Source: Tupaia tana (Eukaryota; Chordata; Mammalia; Scandentia; Tupaiidae). From it: DNA of 64,000 nt. Position numbers and translations under genes: made by a program. Position 1 is the first letter of the stretch, and every line of letters begins with the position of its first letter. The notes under the pieces were generated by a model that ran no database searches, was not told the origin of the DNA, and saw nothing but the letters and a program-made list of their open reading frames with translations. Positions 17,307 to 30,600 of the stretch are shown here, in pieces. The stretch is from contig JAKSZU010000004.1 of assembly GCA_026018925.1 (NCBI GenBank), positions 112,496,989-112,560,988 of the forward strand. Reading direction: 5' to 3'.

Positions 17307-20300
17307 TCATCTCTCTTTCACATGGTTCTGTGCCCCCATACCCCCACTGCTGGCCCCATCCCCGCTGCCCCCTCCGGGGCCCCCACCAGTGCCACTGCAC
17401 AGCACCTCAGTGAGGTCGTCCATGACAGCGGTCTCTTTGGGGTCAAGCAGGTTGAACTCTCTGGCAAAGAGGATGAAGTGGATGTACAGTGTGTTCAAGT
17501 GTCCATGCAGCTCGAGGGCCAAGGTCTCTTTGAAGTGGGACCAGTAGATATGGCCCAGCACGTGGAACAGGTACTTGCAGATCTTCTTCACCAGAGACTC
17601 GAAGGAGCTGGGAAATTCTCTGCCTGGGGGGAGGTTGCGGCATCACAAGACTGCATAGGTGCCCTCTCGGCTGTGGGCTTCCTGCAGGACCAGCCTGGAA
17701 GGTCTCACACGTGCCTCACTTTCCAGCCCTGACCGAGCAGACAGCCTTTGCCCACCCCAAGCTGGGGCTGCTGTGATCACCCTGTGACTTTAGCCCAAGG
17801 AGTGGGTGCCCTCTGTGCTGTGCTGACCACAGCCCCAGTAAGAGCCTGTGACTGGGCCCTCGGGTCCCACATGCCTCCTTGATGGATGTTCCAGGGCCGC
17901 ACATGGCCAGAACTGAAAGGAGGGGTGCAAAATGCATGGGCACTGCCTGCTGACCAGGTGCTGCCATGGCAGCCCAGGGTTGGCCTGGCAGGGCCTGGCC
18001 ATAGGCACAGTTGCTGCCCATCACCCAGCAAGCCACAGCCAGGAAGGCCTCACTGTGCAGCAGGCAGCAGATGTCAAGGGCCTGTTACAGCCCAGGCCCA
18101 GAGCTCTGGGAGGCAGGCACCCAACCCAGGCTGGGCGGAGCTCTGCCAGAGGTGCCCCTCTCACTCTACAACCAGGTTCCATGTGCTGAGCAGGGATAGG
18201 GTCACCGCCTTGCCTCCTTGTTATGCAAAGCGCCAGTCACCGAGTGCACCCCAGATGTCCTCCCACTCAGCAGGACTGAGCACCTCACCCACCCTGGTGA
18301 TGCTGCCGCCAGGAGAGACGTACCGTATTTTGTGGGAAACACATCCTCATCAGTCACCAGCTTCTGCACAGAACTCATGACAAAGTCGACGTACTGGGGG
18401 GCTGTGCATTTGACCTTCTTTCCCCGCTCGTCGTACCAGTAGTATTGTCTGTGGGGCAGAGACCAGGGTCAAGCACAGCCCGGCCATCCCACCCCTCAGC
18501 TCCTACTTTGGATGACACAGGCCCCACTGCAGGCAGAAGGCGGCTCCAGAAGCGGAGGTGGGGTGAGGCCCAGGTCCCACTTCCAGGGCACCCCACAGCG
18601 ACTGCAATCGCGCTCTGACAAGGGTCATCTGCACCAACTTAAACAAAGTCCAGATAAAAACACCATCGGCCACATGCCCGAACTTGTGTGAAGAAAAATG
18701 AACAGGGCTCATCTTCATTTTCTCTACTTCTAAGTGGCTTCAACTTTTATTCCTTTAGGATGAACACATTTTAATGACACAGGCTGTTTATATATATTTT
18801 TTTCTTTTCCTCCTTTAATAAATATGTATTTTATCTTATGGTTGGTTATCCATACTTAATTTTTGTACATCTCTATAGCACACAATCAAGTCTTCCAAAG
18901 TACACATGCAATACCTGACAATCAAATCAACATCATTGCCACAGACATCATTTCCAATGGAGACTTTTACATTCTCTCATGTTAAGTTATAGTACTTTTT
19001 ATTAGTAAAAGGCACTAAGACCACTACCATTCGCAAGAGGCAGTGCCATGGCCTGGGTCTCACCCCTAGCAGCACACTGCTCCCACCTCAAGGAGTCAAG
19101 CCCCTCTCCGTGGGGCCCAGGGGAGTGAAGTGATCTCCGTGGGTGCCCTAGAAGCAGCCTGGCCAGGACGTGTACCCAGCACCCTACCTGCCCTGTGTGT
19201 ATAGGACAGCCAGTCCTTACATGACACTGATGGTCCCAAGTGGTTCAGAGCATCTTAGAACCAGGCCACCCTGGTTTGCTTCTTCTGGCTGAAGCTGGCC
19301 ACAAAGCCAAGTTCATGTGTTGTAGTTCATGTTGGGCCCCCAGGACCTCCCCCTGCCCTCAGCATATCACATACAGACCTGGTGAGCAACTGCCTGGCAA
19401 CCACTAGCCCCCACAGCTGTACTGCTTGGCCTCCCCCTGCAAACCCATCTCCCCAGCAGGCTGCACTCTGCCTTGCAGGCCCGGACCAGGTGGGCTGAAT
19501 AGGCTGCAGCCTCCTCGGCATGGCCTCTGTGAGTTATCTGCAGCCGAGTGAGTGCCTTCACTCCATGGCTAAGACCACTGCCACCACTTCTGCCCCAGCC
19601 AGACCTCTGTGCACTGGGCCCCACACAGACCCCTCCCTCAGCCCAAATTCCTCTGTATGCTCATTCATGGGCTACGTGGCCTCAGAACTGGCTTAGGCCT
19701 GTCCACTTAGGCAGGGGTGGGTATATTCAGGCAGGGAATCCACTGCTCCACTGCTGGAGGCTGCTCTTCTCCAGGCTGGCTGTAGGCACTGCTCCCTGGT
19801 TTATGGAGTTGGCCTAGTGCCGTGGGAGGAGCCCCAAGGGCTGAAACGGGGCTGTTTGGGACTTGTTTACTCCCTGCACAGTCAGGGAGACCGTCCTTCC
19901 AGCAGGACACAGGGATAGCCACCTTTCTGCCAGGCTAGCATCAGGGCAGTGGGAGCCCTTTCTTACCAGCCAGCCTAACCCTGGCAGTGGGCACAGGAGG
20001 CATGTCCGTAGTGCTGGGCTCTTCAGAGGATACTCGCTGTCACTCTCCAAGATCCCTCCACTCCAGAAAGACCTGGATGTTGCCAACTATCAGGGGAAAG
20101 GTGGCTCTGAAGTCACTGCTGTGCCATGTCCAAGAAGCCCTTCAGCCCTGCACCTGGGCTAGTGGGATGGGAGTGGGCACCAACGCAGTCATAGAGCAAG
20201 AAAGAAGACAGGGAGGCAGCCGGGGTCCCACAGGATCACCAGTGGGGGTCAGAGTAAAGCAGGCTCATGAGGAAACTGAGGCAAACTGGGCATGGGACAA

Positions 20301-23300
20301 AGGATCATGACCACAGCAGAGCCCCTGCCACAGGTACTCTTCTCTGCAAGAGAAACAGCATAACCAGGCTACCTTCCAGACCACCCAGGGGTCCAGCCAT
20401 GCTGTGGTGAAAGTGGCAGAGGTCCATTCCTCTATGGCTAAGATGGAGTCCCTGTCTGGATGTGCCAGTCTGTTCACCTGCTGAAGAATATTTGGGTTTT
20501 CAGCTTTGAGCAATTATAAATCAGGCTGTCATAAACATTCCTGTGCAGGCTTTTGTACCAACAAAAGTTTCCATTTCTCTAGGGCAAATACCCAGGAAGA
20601 GAGTGGTGGGTCACATGGGAGGTATATATGTCACGCCATAGGAAATTGCTAAATGATCGTCCAGATGACTGCGTCACTTGCATTCCAGCTGCTCCACATC
20701 CTCATCAGCACTTGTATTCTCCTAAGTGATCTAATAGGTGTGGCCTCGTGGTGATTTTAACCTGTATTTCCTCCGGCTGCTAGTGATGGTGAGCATCTTC
20801 TCATGTGCTCATCTGCCATACTCATATCCTCTTTGGTGAACTGTCTGTTCAAGTCCTTTGCCCATTTTTAATAGATAGTTTTCGTATTTAAGAGTTGTAG
20901 GAGATCTTTAACACATTCTGAAAATATTTATTTTCTCCCAGCTTGTCTTTTTTAACGGTGTCTTGCTAAAAGCAAAAGTTTTAAATAAAATCCAAGTGGA
21001 GGAACCAGCAGGTGGTGTAATGGTTACGTCACTAGACTCCCAAGTAGCTGACCACAGTTCAAGTCCTGGACCCAGTGGCTTAAAACTCACGCCATGTACA
21101 TGTGTGTACGTGCCCCAAATCATTGGAGAATGGAGGAGAAAGAACTGTGGCATGGCCATTCCCCCTGGTGGGGTGATTTCTCACTTTTTTCTTTCTTTCT
21201 CTTGCAAGTACACATGCCCTATAGCAAAAAATCTCTCTCTCTTTTTTTTTTTTTTTTGGAGAGGTTTTTTTGCTATAGGGCACGTGCACTCACCAGAAAG
21301 ACAGAGACATAGACAGAAAGCAAGAAATCACCCCCCGGGGGGATGGCCATGCCACAACCCCTTTTCCTCCTTTCTCCTCTCAGGATCTTGGGCACACATG
21401 CACATGCGCCCGGTGTGAGTTTAAGCCACCGGGTCCAGGACTCAAACCACAGTTGACTACATGGAGTCCAGCAACATAGCCATTATGCTAACTGCTGGTC
21501 CCGCAAAAAATCCCTTAAAAAAATCCAAATGGATTATATTTTTGGCCCCAAGTCTAAGACTCTTTACCTAATGCCAAGTCATAAAGTTTTCCTCCTATGT
21601 TTTCTGTTATAAGTTTTATAGTTATACACGAGGCATGACATTTTGGTAAATGTATTTTGTTTTGCATACAAATAGTCAGTTTTCTCAATAGTAATTTCTC
21701 TCCATTGAATTTCTTCTGCATCTTTGTCAAAAATCAAAGTCTACATTTATGAGTCTATTTCTGGACTCTCTAGTCTGTTTCATTAACCTATGTATCTGTT
21801 CCTTTGTATCACACTGTCTTAATTCATTAGTTTTACAGAGATGCCTCTAGCTTCATTCTTTTTTTCAAAATTATAGCTATTTCAATTAACTTTGCCCATC
21901 CATATGAATTTTTTAAATTAGATGGCATATCTATAAAAACTCTGCTAGGATTTTGATTGATATTGAATTAAATAAAGAAGCTGACTTGGAACCAGGAGAT
22001 GACATAAAGGTTATGTTGCTGAACTCTCAGAGTCGACTGCAGTTTGAGTCCTAGGCTCAGTGGCTTGAAATTCATGCCAGGTGCGTGTCCATAATCCCAA
22101 GAGGAGAAAAGAGGAGAAGGCATAGCAGTGTGGCCATCCCCTGGGGGGCTGGGGTAGGGGTGATTTCTCACTTTCTGTCTGTTTCTTTCTACGTCTCTGG
22201 CAAGCACATGTGCCCTATAGCAAAAATTTCTCTTTTTAAAAAAAAAAAAAAAAAAAAGAAGAAGAAGATCAGTTTGGGGAATAATTGTATTTTTCAGCTT
22301 GCTAAGTCTTCTAATCCAAGAACATAGTAAGTCTCTCAATTATGGAGATCTTCTTTTGTAGTTTCTAAGGTACCTATCTGTGAATGTTTTGTTAGCTTTA
22401 TACCTGTGTCAATGGTACTGTTTTTTCATTTTGGTTTCCAATTGTACAATGCTAGTACACTATGACTGACTTTTTTGTGTTGATCTTGCTAAATTTATTT
22501 ATTCTTTATTTTGTTTAGAATCTTGGAAGTTTTCATAAACCATGTTGTGTATAAACAGAATTTTATTTCTTCTTTTTCAATGTGGATGCCTTTTATTCCC
22601 TTATCTTGCTTTACCGTACTGCCTGTTTTGGGTGAGTTTTGTCATTCTGTGGTTTTCAATGAACTGGTCCATTTAATCTAAGCTGTTTTATGTACATAGA
22701 AGTTTTTCATTTTTTAGCAATGTTTCCTTATCCCTTTAATATCTGCTGGGTTTATAAGAATACCCCTTTCATTCCTTATACTAATAATTTTTATCTTTTT
22801 ATCCTGCTAAAGGTTTATTAATTTTAGTGATCTATTCAAGTAATCATATTTTGGTTTAATTGACTTCCCTTATTGTTTTCAGAAATCAATGTTAGTGATT
22901 GCTACTCTTATCGTTTCCTTCTTTAGGTTCAACTGGAGTTTCTTTTCTCTTTTCTAGTTTCTTAAAGCAGAAGCTTAGATTACTGACTGGCAGGATGCAG
23001 GGTGTGTCACTCCAGCAGACCCTCAGGTGACTCGGGCACACTTGCTAGTCTTGGTGCTGTCGAATGGCTCTGTGGGCTTCCAACAAACCTCCCTCTTTTC
23101 CCTAAACTAGATTGTGTTTCTATCCCTTGGTCTCAAATGATCCCTAGGAAGGCATTATATGCAATATTAACTCACATGCATCTACAACCCCATAACAGGT
23201 TATATGCAAAAAGAACAAAGAGAAGAAAATTCACATTGCTCTGGTTTACCATGTGTGGCTTTGCCCAATACCAAACCCTGTGCTCTTTCAAGGAACCTTT

Positions 23301-25064
23301 TGTTAAACAAATCCAGTAGTGAAGGGCACACAAGACCAGAGCAGTTGAGGAGGGCACTGGCTTCCCACCTGCCTCATAGGGCACCTTGGACATCCTTTGG
23401 CCAGGAAGCATCCTCCTGAGCCACAATGGACACACAGCTCTCAAGCAGCATCCTTGCTGCCTTCAAGATCTGCCACCAGGGCTACTATGTAGCAATGCTT
23501 CCAACTTCCCCAGTTATGCCTGGCCAAGACATTGTATCTTCTTGGTGAGTGAAGAGTGGAGAGCCAGCTGTCATCTGCACTTGCCTCATTACCCAGAACC
23601 AGGCCATGACCCATCAGGCCTTCCAAAGATGGCCCAGAGGGCTGAAGGTACAGGACATACCTGCCACCTGCCTATGCTGAGGCTTCCATGGGGTCTGGAG
23701 AGCAGAGCTCAGCTTTGTCTAGGGACCAGTTCTCCCTGTGCCAGGAGCCTGGAAAGCCATGTGTGGGCAGGAAGATTTTCAGGATGGTACACACACAGAC
23801 CCATGTCCCCACGCTTGTATCTATCTCTGACCTGCAGTGTCCTGAAGATGGCAAGGAGACATCTGTAAGGGATGGCCTCTGCCTCCATGGATGGCTACAC
23901 ACTCTGCAGGCTAAGCCCTGGCAGGCCTGGCTTCCTGTCTACAGTCAACCTTGGCCACTCCAGCCTACTAACTGGTGGCAAGTCCATGACCATATAGCTC
24001 TCCTACCCACACGAAGCAAGTGAGTGCTGCAACACCCCTCAGGGGCACCTACTTACTGAGGAAACAAATGGGTACCTGAACCCTAACTGGTGGCTCTCAG
24101 AGCCACTAGTACTGGCCTGTTGGGAGGACACCATGAAAGCATCTTGGATCCAATGAAATGAGCCAATGTCCACACCCTCCAGCCCTTCATGAATCCCCTC
24201 TCTCGGCATACCAAGAACTTGAGCTGATACAGAGAAGTACCTTCTGCATCACAGTACTCCACAGTCAGGAACCTGGGCATTTTCTCTGGAAATGTCTCTG
24301 TCCCCTGGAAATGTAGCCTATTAATCTCTGCTAACTCTGGGCACCTCTGTGCCTTAGGAGGGACAAGTGAAGATGGGCTGATGGAAGACATGGTGAAAGA
24401 AGGCCCACCTGAGACTACTCAGGGACTCCAGATGAGTGCGGAGTCTGGTAAGACATGAGCCACATAGCAGGGGCCCATGTGAATCTCCCAAGGGCTGGGC
24501 AGCTACTCACGTGTTGCACACGGCCATCGTCTGACATGTCTCTCCTGTGCAAAACTCTGAGATTGTGCTATACTGTAGGTTGATATGGTGGAAAAATGTA
24601 GTTGCTGAAAGAGAAAGGGAACGAGCCAGATGTGAAAACTACCATGGCTGGACCATCCCGTCTACCTCTGCTTCTAGCCTATCCATGGGCCGCACACACT
24701 CTTCCCAGCCAGCAGATGGGGCTGCTGAGCAACTGCTCTGGGGGCTCCTCCAAGATAAGATTAGGAGAGGTTTAGAGGAGGGGAAAGGGGGAAGGAAGAG
24801 GAGGAAATGGAGGAAGGAGAAGAGAGGGTGTGGAGGAGGGTGGCTGACTCTCTGATAGCTACAGCCCTGCAGCCCCTCCCTGCCCGGCCCCCAGTCCGCG
24901 CACTGTTGCTCGCCAGCCACTCGTTGAGGTCGATCTCCCGGGGCAGCACTACCAGCTCCTTGAACTCAAAGTCAGTAATCCTGGACTTGGTGTGCTCAGG
25001 CTCCAGATACACCTTCTTCTCCTCTGCAGCAGGCTTCTTACCGTTGGGCTTCGCTTTAGATTTC
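16601..25064 (-). CDS. MOB2: MOB2 (MOB kinase activator 2), exons 2-5
   Basis: MOB2 is a Mob1/phocein-fold adaptor that binds the NDR kinases STK38 and STK38L and competes with MOB1. Four coding exons were read on the - strand: 24904-25064, 24511-24604, 18324-18448 and 17307-17623, about 231 codons in a consistent frame. They cover nearly the whole known protein, from [18 protein letters not shown] to a Gly/Ser-rich tail ending QNHVKER. The zinc site is visible: paired Cys in EFCTGETC (exon 3) and the His residues of [11 protein letters not shown] (exon 5). The first exon, which supplies the initiator Met, was not found up to 64000. The gene lies tail to tail with BRSK2, as in human. No frame breaks are seen. 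Confidence 0.95.
17307..17623 (-). CDS. MOB2: MOB2 last coding exon (zinc-site histidines and tail)
   Basis: The acceptor on the - strand follows CCTCCCCCCAG. The frame starts [20 protein letters not shown], includes the zinc His residues, runs through [20 protein letters not shown], and ends in a Gly/Ser-rich tail with stop TGA at 17307-17309 (+ coordinates). Confidence 0.95.
17624..18323 (-). other. MOB2 intron 4
   Basis: GC-rich sequence between two recognised exons. I see no other feature. Confidence 0.8.
18324..18448 (-). CDS. MOB2: MOB2 exon 4
   Basis: Acceptor GCCCCACAG and donor GTACGT on the - strand, 125 nt. It encodes [20 protein letters not shown] and continues to [10 protein letters not shown], the central conserved part of the Mob domain. 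Confidence 0.95.
18449..20500 (-). other. MOB2 intron 3, unique part
   Basis: An AT-rich block at about 18720-19015 is followed by ordinary GC-rich intronic DNA. A MIR-like core (ggctcatgaggaaactgagg) lies at about 20262-20290. No gene is recognised. Confidence 0.6.
21001..21521 (+). repeat. tRNA-derived SINE inside L1, split by another SINE
   Basis: Head 'ggaaccagcaggtggtgtaa' at 21001. The body ends 'ccctatagcaaaaaatc' and the tail resumes after the nested element. Flanked by aaaatccaagtgga/aaaatccaaatgga duplications of L1 sequence. Confidence 0.85.
21242..21502 (-). repeat. tRNA-derived SINE nested in the tail of the previous SINE
   Basis: A T-run then the reversed body (gctatagggcacgtgcactc...) and reversed head (taactgctggtcccg). 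It inserted into the gcaaaaaatc tail of the + copy, giving an inverted pair with almost no spacer. Confidence 0.9.
21988..22268 (+). repeat. tRNA-derived SINE inside L1
   Basis: Head 'ggaaccaggagatgacataa', a G-rich middle, end 'gccctatagcaaaaatttc', and an A-rich tail. Moderately diverged. Confidence 0.85.
22976..24510 (-). other. MOB2 intron 3, part next to exon 3
   Basis: Ordinary intronic DNA. Apparent frames at 23386-24023 show no family similarity. I see no other feature. Confidence 0.6.
24511..24604 (-). CDS. MOB2: MOB2 exon 3 (zinc-site cysteines)
   Basis: Acceptor TCTTTCAG and donor GTGAGT on the - strand, 94 nt. It encodes [18 protein letters not shown] followed by [13 protein letters not shown]. 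The Cys-x4-Cys pair provides two of the four zinc ligands of the Mob fold. Confidence 0.95.
24904..25064 (-). CDS. MOB2: MOB2 exon 2
   Basis: On the - strand the acceptor is CTATTGGCAG before G-AAA-TCT, and the donor is GTGCGC, a non-standard but valid GT site. The 161-nt exon encodes [17 protein letters not shown], then the conserved [20 protein letters not shown] segment. Its last base starts a Thr codon completed by exon 3. Confidence 0.95.
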
Positions 25065-27167
25065 CTGCCAATAGAGAAGCACAAAGTGGTTACCATATAC
25101 CCAGACCACAGCAGGTTTTAAGGATGATCCTGACCTCTCATGAGGTCGTTCACGGCAAATGTAGGTGTGAAGGGGGGCCACCCAGAATTCCACTGGGGGA
25201 ATCTTGCCATCTCTGCCAGTGTTCAGTGGGACACCAAGGGTGTGGCTGTGCTCTAGGGAGTGCCAGGTGGGAAGCTAACCTGCACAGCGGCCTTCCCGGT
25301 TACTGCCAGGGCCGTGGCCTGAGCAGCTGAGCCATCCGAGACATCAGGCTTATGGCTGGCAGGAGCCTGGAGCCTACGTGGTGGCTACATGAGGACAGCT
25401 CACCCTGTTGTGGCCCCCAGCCCCAGGGCTAGTGTAAGTGTGGCCCTGCAGCCATGCTCCTGACACAAACCCCTGGCTAGACCAGAGGATGGGAATCACT
25501 CAGCTCAGCCCCTGAGGATCCCCACAATTTAGAGCTTTTAAAGCCAAAAGCCACTTTACTAGAAGGCTCGCCCCATTGCATAGGTGTGACTGTCCTCTTG
25601 CAGCCCGACACTCATCAAGCTCTTACTGCCAGCCAACACTAAGCTGAGGCTCACCGCACTTCCAAGCAGGCTACAGGAAGATGTCTCCTGTCATCACCTG
25701 GTTGTTAAATACAGCAAAGGGCTCACCCTCAACTACAGGAAACATGACACTTCCATGAGGGTGCACGGCTCCAACAAAGATTCAGAACAGGGCTGACCAT
25801 GGGTGGCCTCAGGGTCTGAGCCCATCCCTGAAGAGACAAACTTGCCATCATTCTGGCACCACAGAGCAAGGGACTCTCACAGTACAGCATCACCAGGTCC
25901 TTTGCCACTTTCTGCTGAGCAACCCAAGTGGCAGCTGGACTGGTGACACCCCTCCCCCACCAACACCAGCTGGGCATTTACTAAACTCACTGCTGCCCTC
26001 AGGGCTTGCTGACGCAAACCTCACAGGGGTTTGAATGCCCACAGCAGCACTCCTACTTGCTGCCTGGCATCTGGCCAAGTGGAAGGCATAGTCTCAGAGT
26101 GGTATAGGCACCTTCGGGGTGTCAAAGTCCTGCCCATGACATCAAGGTCCCTGTCCTAAGCAGGTCACAGCATAGCACAGCAGGGTCTGTCCCTACTGTG
26201 GAGACAGTAGGCAAATGACACCTGCCTTGCTCATTCGTGCCCCTTCCCATGCATAAGGCAGCAGGACTCTGGTACTGAGAGAGGCACGGGAAGAGGTAGG
26301 TATGTGCACTCAGGTGTCCTTCTAGGACTCAGGAGCCAGGCCTCGCAGACGCTCGGACATATATAGAAACTGCCACTTTCTTTACTCAACTTTTCTCTTG
26401 CTTTGGAAAACAGTTTTCTTCATAAAAATATGTTGCTAGGTTAATACACGGTTGCCTTACTATGGCTATTTTTAAAGGAATAAATAATAAAGGAATAAAT
26501 ACGTATTTTTAAAATGTCTGTTTTCATTTGAATAGAGAAAGTAGCTAAGACCCACAGAAGAAAGCTATTTGGTCCTGACACATGACCCTTTTCTCAGCAA
26601 GGGATCCTGACGTCCAGGCCAGCTGCCCCTGACTGCTAGTGCCAGTGCAGGGACCCGGAACCTGGACTCCTCCAATGACAAGCATCTAAGCAGGCAAAAG
26701 AGATGGCTCACTTCCATGGAGGAGGAAAACTGCCAGAGTCCCCACAGGCCTGGGATCACTGGCCCAAGCTCCTTGGCCAGAGCCTCATTTGCCAAAGTCG
26801 CTGTCTTCATTACATGGCAAAGACTGTGCTACACAAAATGCACGTCTAGGGGCAAGGACATCTCTGATCTGACACATTCACAGTGAGTTCTTCAGGAAGG
26901 GACCTCAGACTTCTTGAAGTGGCCCTGGTCAGCCTGGCCCAACAGACAACCATGGCCACTTTTATGGTCAAGAAGTGGGGTGTGGGGCAACCTGCAAGGA
27001 CAACTGGTGAGGCCTGAGGCTGCAGCCTACCAGCCTACTTGGGATTCTCATTCTTGAGATTCTCATTAGCATTTGAAGGCTCCTGGGAAAATTTGAGAAA
27101 CTGAAGGTAAACATCCCCAATAACACAGCTATTGTCTGGTTCTTTTTGAACAATTCTTTAATGGTAA
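25065..27167 (-). other. Presumed MOB2 first intron
   Basis: Intronic DNA upstream of MOB2 exon 2. No exon, RNA gene or young repeat is recognised. Confidence 0.6.
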
Positions 27168-27412
27168 TTTTTTTTTTTTTTTTTTGCTAGAGAGCAGGTA
27201 TGCTTCCTGGAGAGAAAGAGGCAGAGGGGGAAAGTGAGAAAACAAACCCTAGGGAGGATGGCCACCTCACAGTCCCTTCTCCTCCATTCTCCTGTTGGGA
27301 CTCTGGGTACACGCATGCACATGTGCCCAGCATGTTTTTCAAGCTGCTGGTCTGGGACCGAACTACAAAGTTGGCCATGTGGGATCCAGCCACCTACTTA
27401 CCATGGCACTGA
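27168..27412 (-). repeat. tRNA-derived SINE, old copy, reverse orientation
   Basis: A T-run at 27168-27185, the reversed body, and the reversed head with 'ggccatgtgggatccagcc'. It lies 20 bp from a + copy at 27433. Confidence 0.85.
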
Positions 27413-27432
27413 CTTTAAAAACAACTATAAAT

Positions 27433-27683
27433 TGATGCTAATAGGTGGCAGAGTGGTTAAAGCATGGGATTCCCCCATAGCTGCCTGCGGTTAAAGTCTT
27501 GGACCTGGTGGCTTAAAACTCATGTGCATGTGTGCCCAAGACCCCAAGAGGAAACTGGAGGAGAGGGGACTGTAGCATGGCCATCCCCCCCCGGGAAACG
27601 ATTTCTTGCTTTCTGTCTCTCTGACTCTGTCTCTCTGCCGAGCATATACACCCTATAGCAAAAATCTCTAAAAAAAGAAAAAA
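27433..27683 (+). repeat. tRNA-derived SINE
   Basis: Flanked by a 14-bp duplication aaacaactataaat (27419-27432 and 27684-27697). The head 'aggtggcagagtggttaaag' marks an older subfamily. Confidence 0.9.
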
Positions 27684-27697
27684 AACAACTATAAATC

Positions 27698-30600
27698 CAC
27701 ATTGTCATGAAGTCTTACTGACCAGGGATCATATGTGATTATAACTTTCAAGGCAGATGTAAACTGCACCAGCCCCCGAAAGGGAGAAGTCAGACCAGGC
27801 CGAGGCTACACTTGTTCCGGAAGCAGCAGCCTCTTTGGGTACACCATGCTGGTGCTGAAGGCGTGACTATCCCAGGCCTCCACTGCACCTTGGCCGCATC
27901 CTCACAAGCAGAGGGTGGAGGTGAGCAAACCGGGGCACCCAGCACCTTCTAGGACTCAGTGCCCCTGGAAGAGGAGGAGAAACAAGCCTCTTCATTCCCA
28001 GCTCTTTCCAGTTGGCCAGGCTGCTGTTGCCCCTGGAGCCCAAATGAAAGCCACTGAGGCCTTTTACAGGAAACTGGCTGCACTGTGAGTTGGTCATCCA
28101 CCCTCCTGGCTGGCCAAGATGCACAGCATTGGGTGGCAGCCTGGCCTGGAGCTCTGAGTCCCTGTCCTCCACCAACCCTCGCGGAGGCCACCATGCAGGG
28201 TGCTAATGGGGTGAAGGTCTTTGGGCTTCCTGACCTTGTCCCTTCCCCCCCTTCCCTCTGTTTTGAAAAGTTGCTAATGTTTTAAGAGAAAGAGGAAAGA
28301 AAAATGCTCCCCGAATGCCAGGAAAATGTTTTCTATTCAGCTTCTCACAGCAGATCTTCGCCTTAAAAGGCAACGTGTGCTCAGCCTCCAAGGGCAGTCC
28401 AGGGAGCAGCCAGAGCCAGGCAGGGGACAGGGGCCAGGCCCATCCTGGCTGTATAGCTACCGACCCTGCTCTCTCCCATGGAGCAAATTCTCTAAAGATG
28501 GAGCTGAGTGTTTTGCCAGGGCTGAAGCGCAGGTGTAGATGTGCCACATGTTGTGAGCACTTTAAGGGACACAGGCTGGGACAGGCTACAGCGACCCAGC
28601 AGTGAGGCTGCCAGCCTTCCTCAGAATATACAAACAGCTCCGACAGGGGGCTCAGGGGCACCCAGGGCTCTGCAGCCATCCTCAGGATGCATCCACTCTT
28701 CACTCCCAACCCTTCCCCTGACCCTGGGTCTTTGAGCACTGATGTCTGCTGGGTTCATGGGCCACCTACTAGAAAAGCTGTGACCAGTCGGGAAGATACT
28801 GTGCCCAGAGGAGGTGGCCAAACCCTGTGCCAGCCTCCGCTGGGTCATGCTTCTCTTTGTGTGCCTATTACCAGGGCCAGCCTGGGGCGCTGGAGCTCGG
28901 CACACCTTGGAATTACCTTCCTTTGGCCAGCCTCTCTGGATCCCAGTCTCAGGGCCTTTTTTCCCCCAGTCCTCATGGGCATGACCACGGGCACTGGCCT
29001 GAAGGCAGCAAGAATGAAGGGACACATGGGGTATGGTCCCTGCTGCAGGAAACACCTGCGTAGGGGCTGGAGGAGGGGCCCCGGATGCACCTAAATCTCC
29101 CAGGTCTCAGTGCTTCCCATCTCCTCCAAGCAGCAGCTCCCGGTGAAGGCACTTTGGCTCCACAGAGTGGAAGCAGCTGCTCTAACCCAGTCTATTCCTC
29201 TGCCAGCCTGCTCCAGTCCCGGCGAGAAAAGGCTGACCCGAAATCTTAGAACATGATGTTGCTGAGGCGCCCCGTCCTCTCTAAATGGAGAGAAGAGGGC
29301 ACTGTGCCTCCCACAGGCTCACAGACTGTGAAACAGGCTCTGTTCAGCTCAGGCCTGGGGTCTGCCCAGCGTCATGGCCTCAGGGGCCAGGCTGGTGCAC
29401 CTGTCCAAGAGCAGAGTTTGAGACTCGCGAGCATCTGGGGCTCCTCCTATAGCCCCTACACAGGTGCTTCCTGCAGCAGGGGCCATGCCTCCAACCCCAG
29501 AGCATACATCAGGATGGCCACCTCCCCCAACCCCTTCCTGTCACTTCCCACACCACATGAATACTGTGGAGCCAGAGTGGGTAAGAGGGGCTCCTGCCCA
29601 GGCCTGAGGAATACAGCTATTCCAGGAGGTGGATGCCAGGAGGACTTGTCTCCCAAGCCTTCCTCAGGGCTCTCACATCCCTCAATCAGAGCATGTCCAT
29701 GCCGTTGTCCACCGAGACCCCTAAAGCTGAGGCTCAGTGACATTATTCCCCGAAATGCACAACACAAAGCTCAGCACTGACCTCGCTGCTCCGTTACTCC
29801 GGACAGACCAGGAGGGAAGAATGGCTCTCACCCTCTATGGGCACGACAGCTCACAGCTTGGCACCAACTCCAACCACCTCCCAGGTCTCAAGTGGGGACT
29901 GGACACTGCCCTCTGACACTGTGGGGACTCCCACCTGGGTGACATTTTCTCAAGTTCTAATTCCTGGTCCTGTGCAGAGCCTCAGAGGCTAAGGGGTGGG
30001 GAGACCCCCGTGGGGCCTAGTCCCATTCACCACACTGCCTGCACAGTCAGAAGCTGTGGAGAGGGGCACATGAGCTGTTTTCTTAACTGTCTGCTCACCC
30101 GCCGGTCAGGTCAGTACCACCGCCGGTGAGGTCAGACAAAGCAGGCTTTCACCAATCCATCATGTCCTCTACAAAGTAACAGACCTGTTTGGATGGAAAA
30201 AGCCAAGACAATGAGAGAAAGGCATGCAGGTAACTCTGACCCAAATGTCCTGTCAGTCAGGTGCTGCTCACTGGTCTAAAATTCCAACCACAGCCAGTCA
30301 CTGCCCAGGGAAGGCCAGCTTCCACATTTCAACTGGCACGTTCTCCCGACACTCGGCCTCAGCCTCTGCTCCCCTAGGGTACGGCTGGGACATCCCAGCA
30401 GGTCAGTCCTGTTTCTGTCTTCTGAGGAGCTCATTCTGGCACCTGGCCCTCTCCCACCACATGTCTATCTGCATGACCCGCATGGCAGAACATGTGTTTT
30501 GAGGGGGGGTGGCTATGGATTAGAAATAAGCATAAAAACAAACGCAAAAAGACACACAAGTAGAGAAAAGCAGGGATTTGGTGGTCTTGACTCATCTGAT

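Larger units (their letters stand above)
20505..22975 (-). mobile_element. LINE-1 3' portion, reverse orientation, with nested SINEs
   Basis: The + strand shows the classic reversed L1 end. Examples are 'ctccacatcctcatcagcacttgt', 'ctgtctgttcaagtcctttgcccattttt', 'tttctggactctctagtctgtttcatt' and 'ccatatgaattttttaaatt'. The L1 coding direction is therefore -, the same as MOB2. It is interrupted by SINEs at 21001-21521 (itself carrying a second SINE) and 21988-22268. Old and decayed, with no open frame. Confidence 0.8.
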
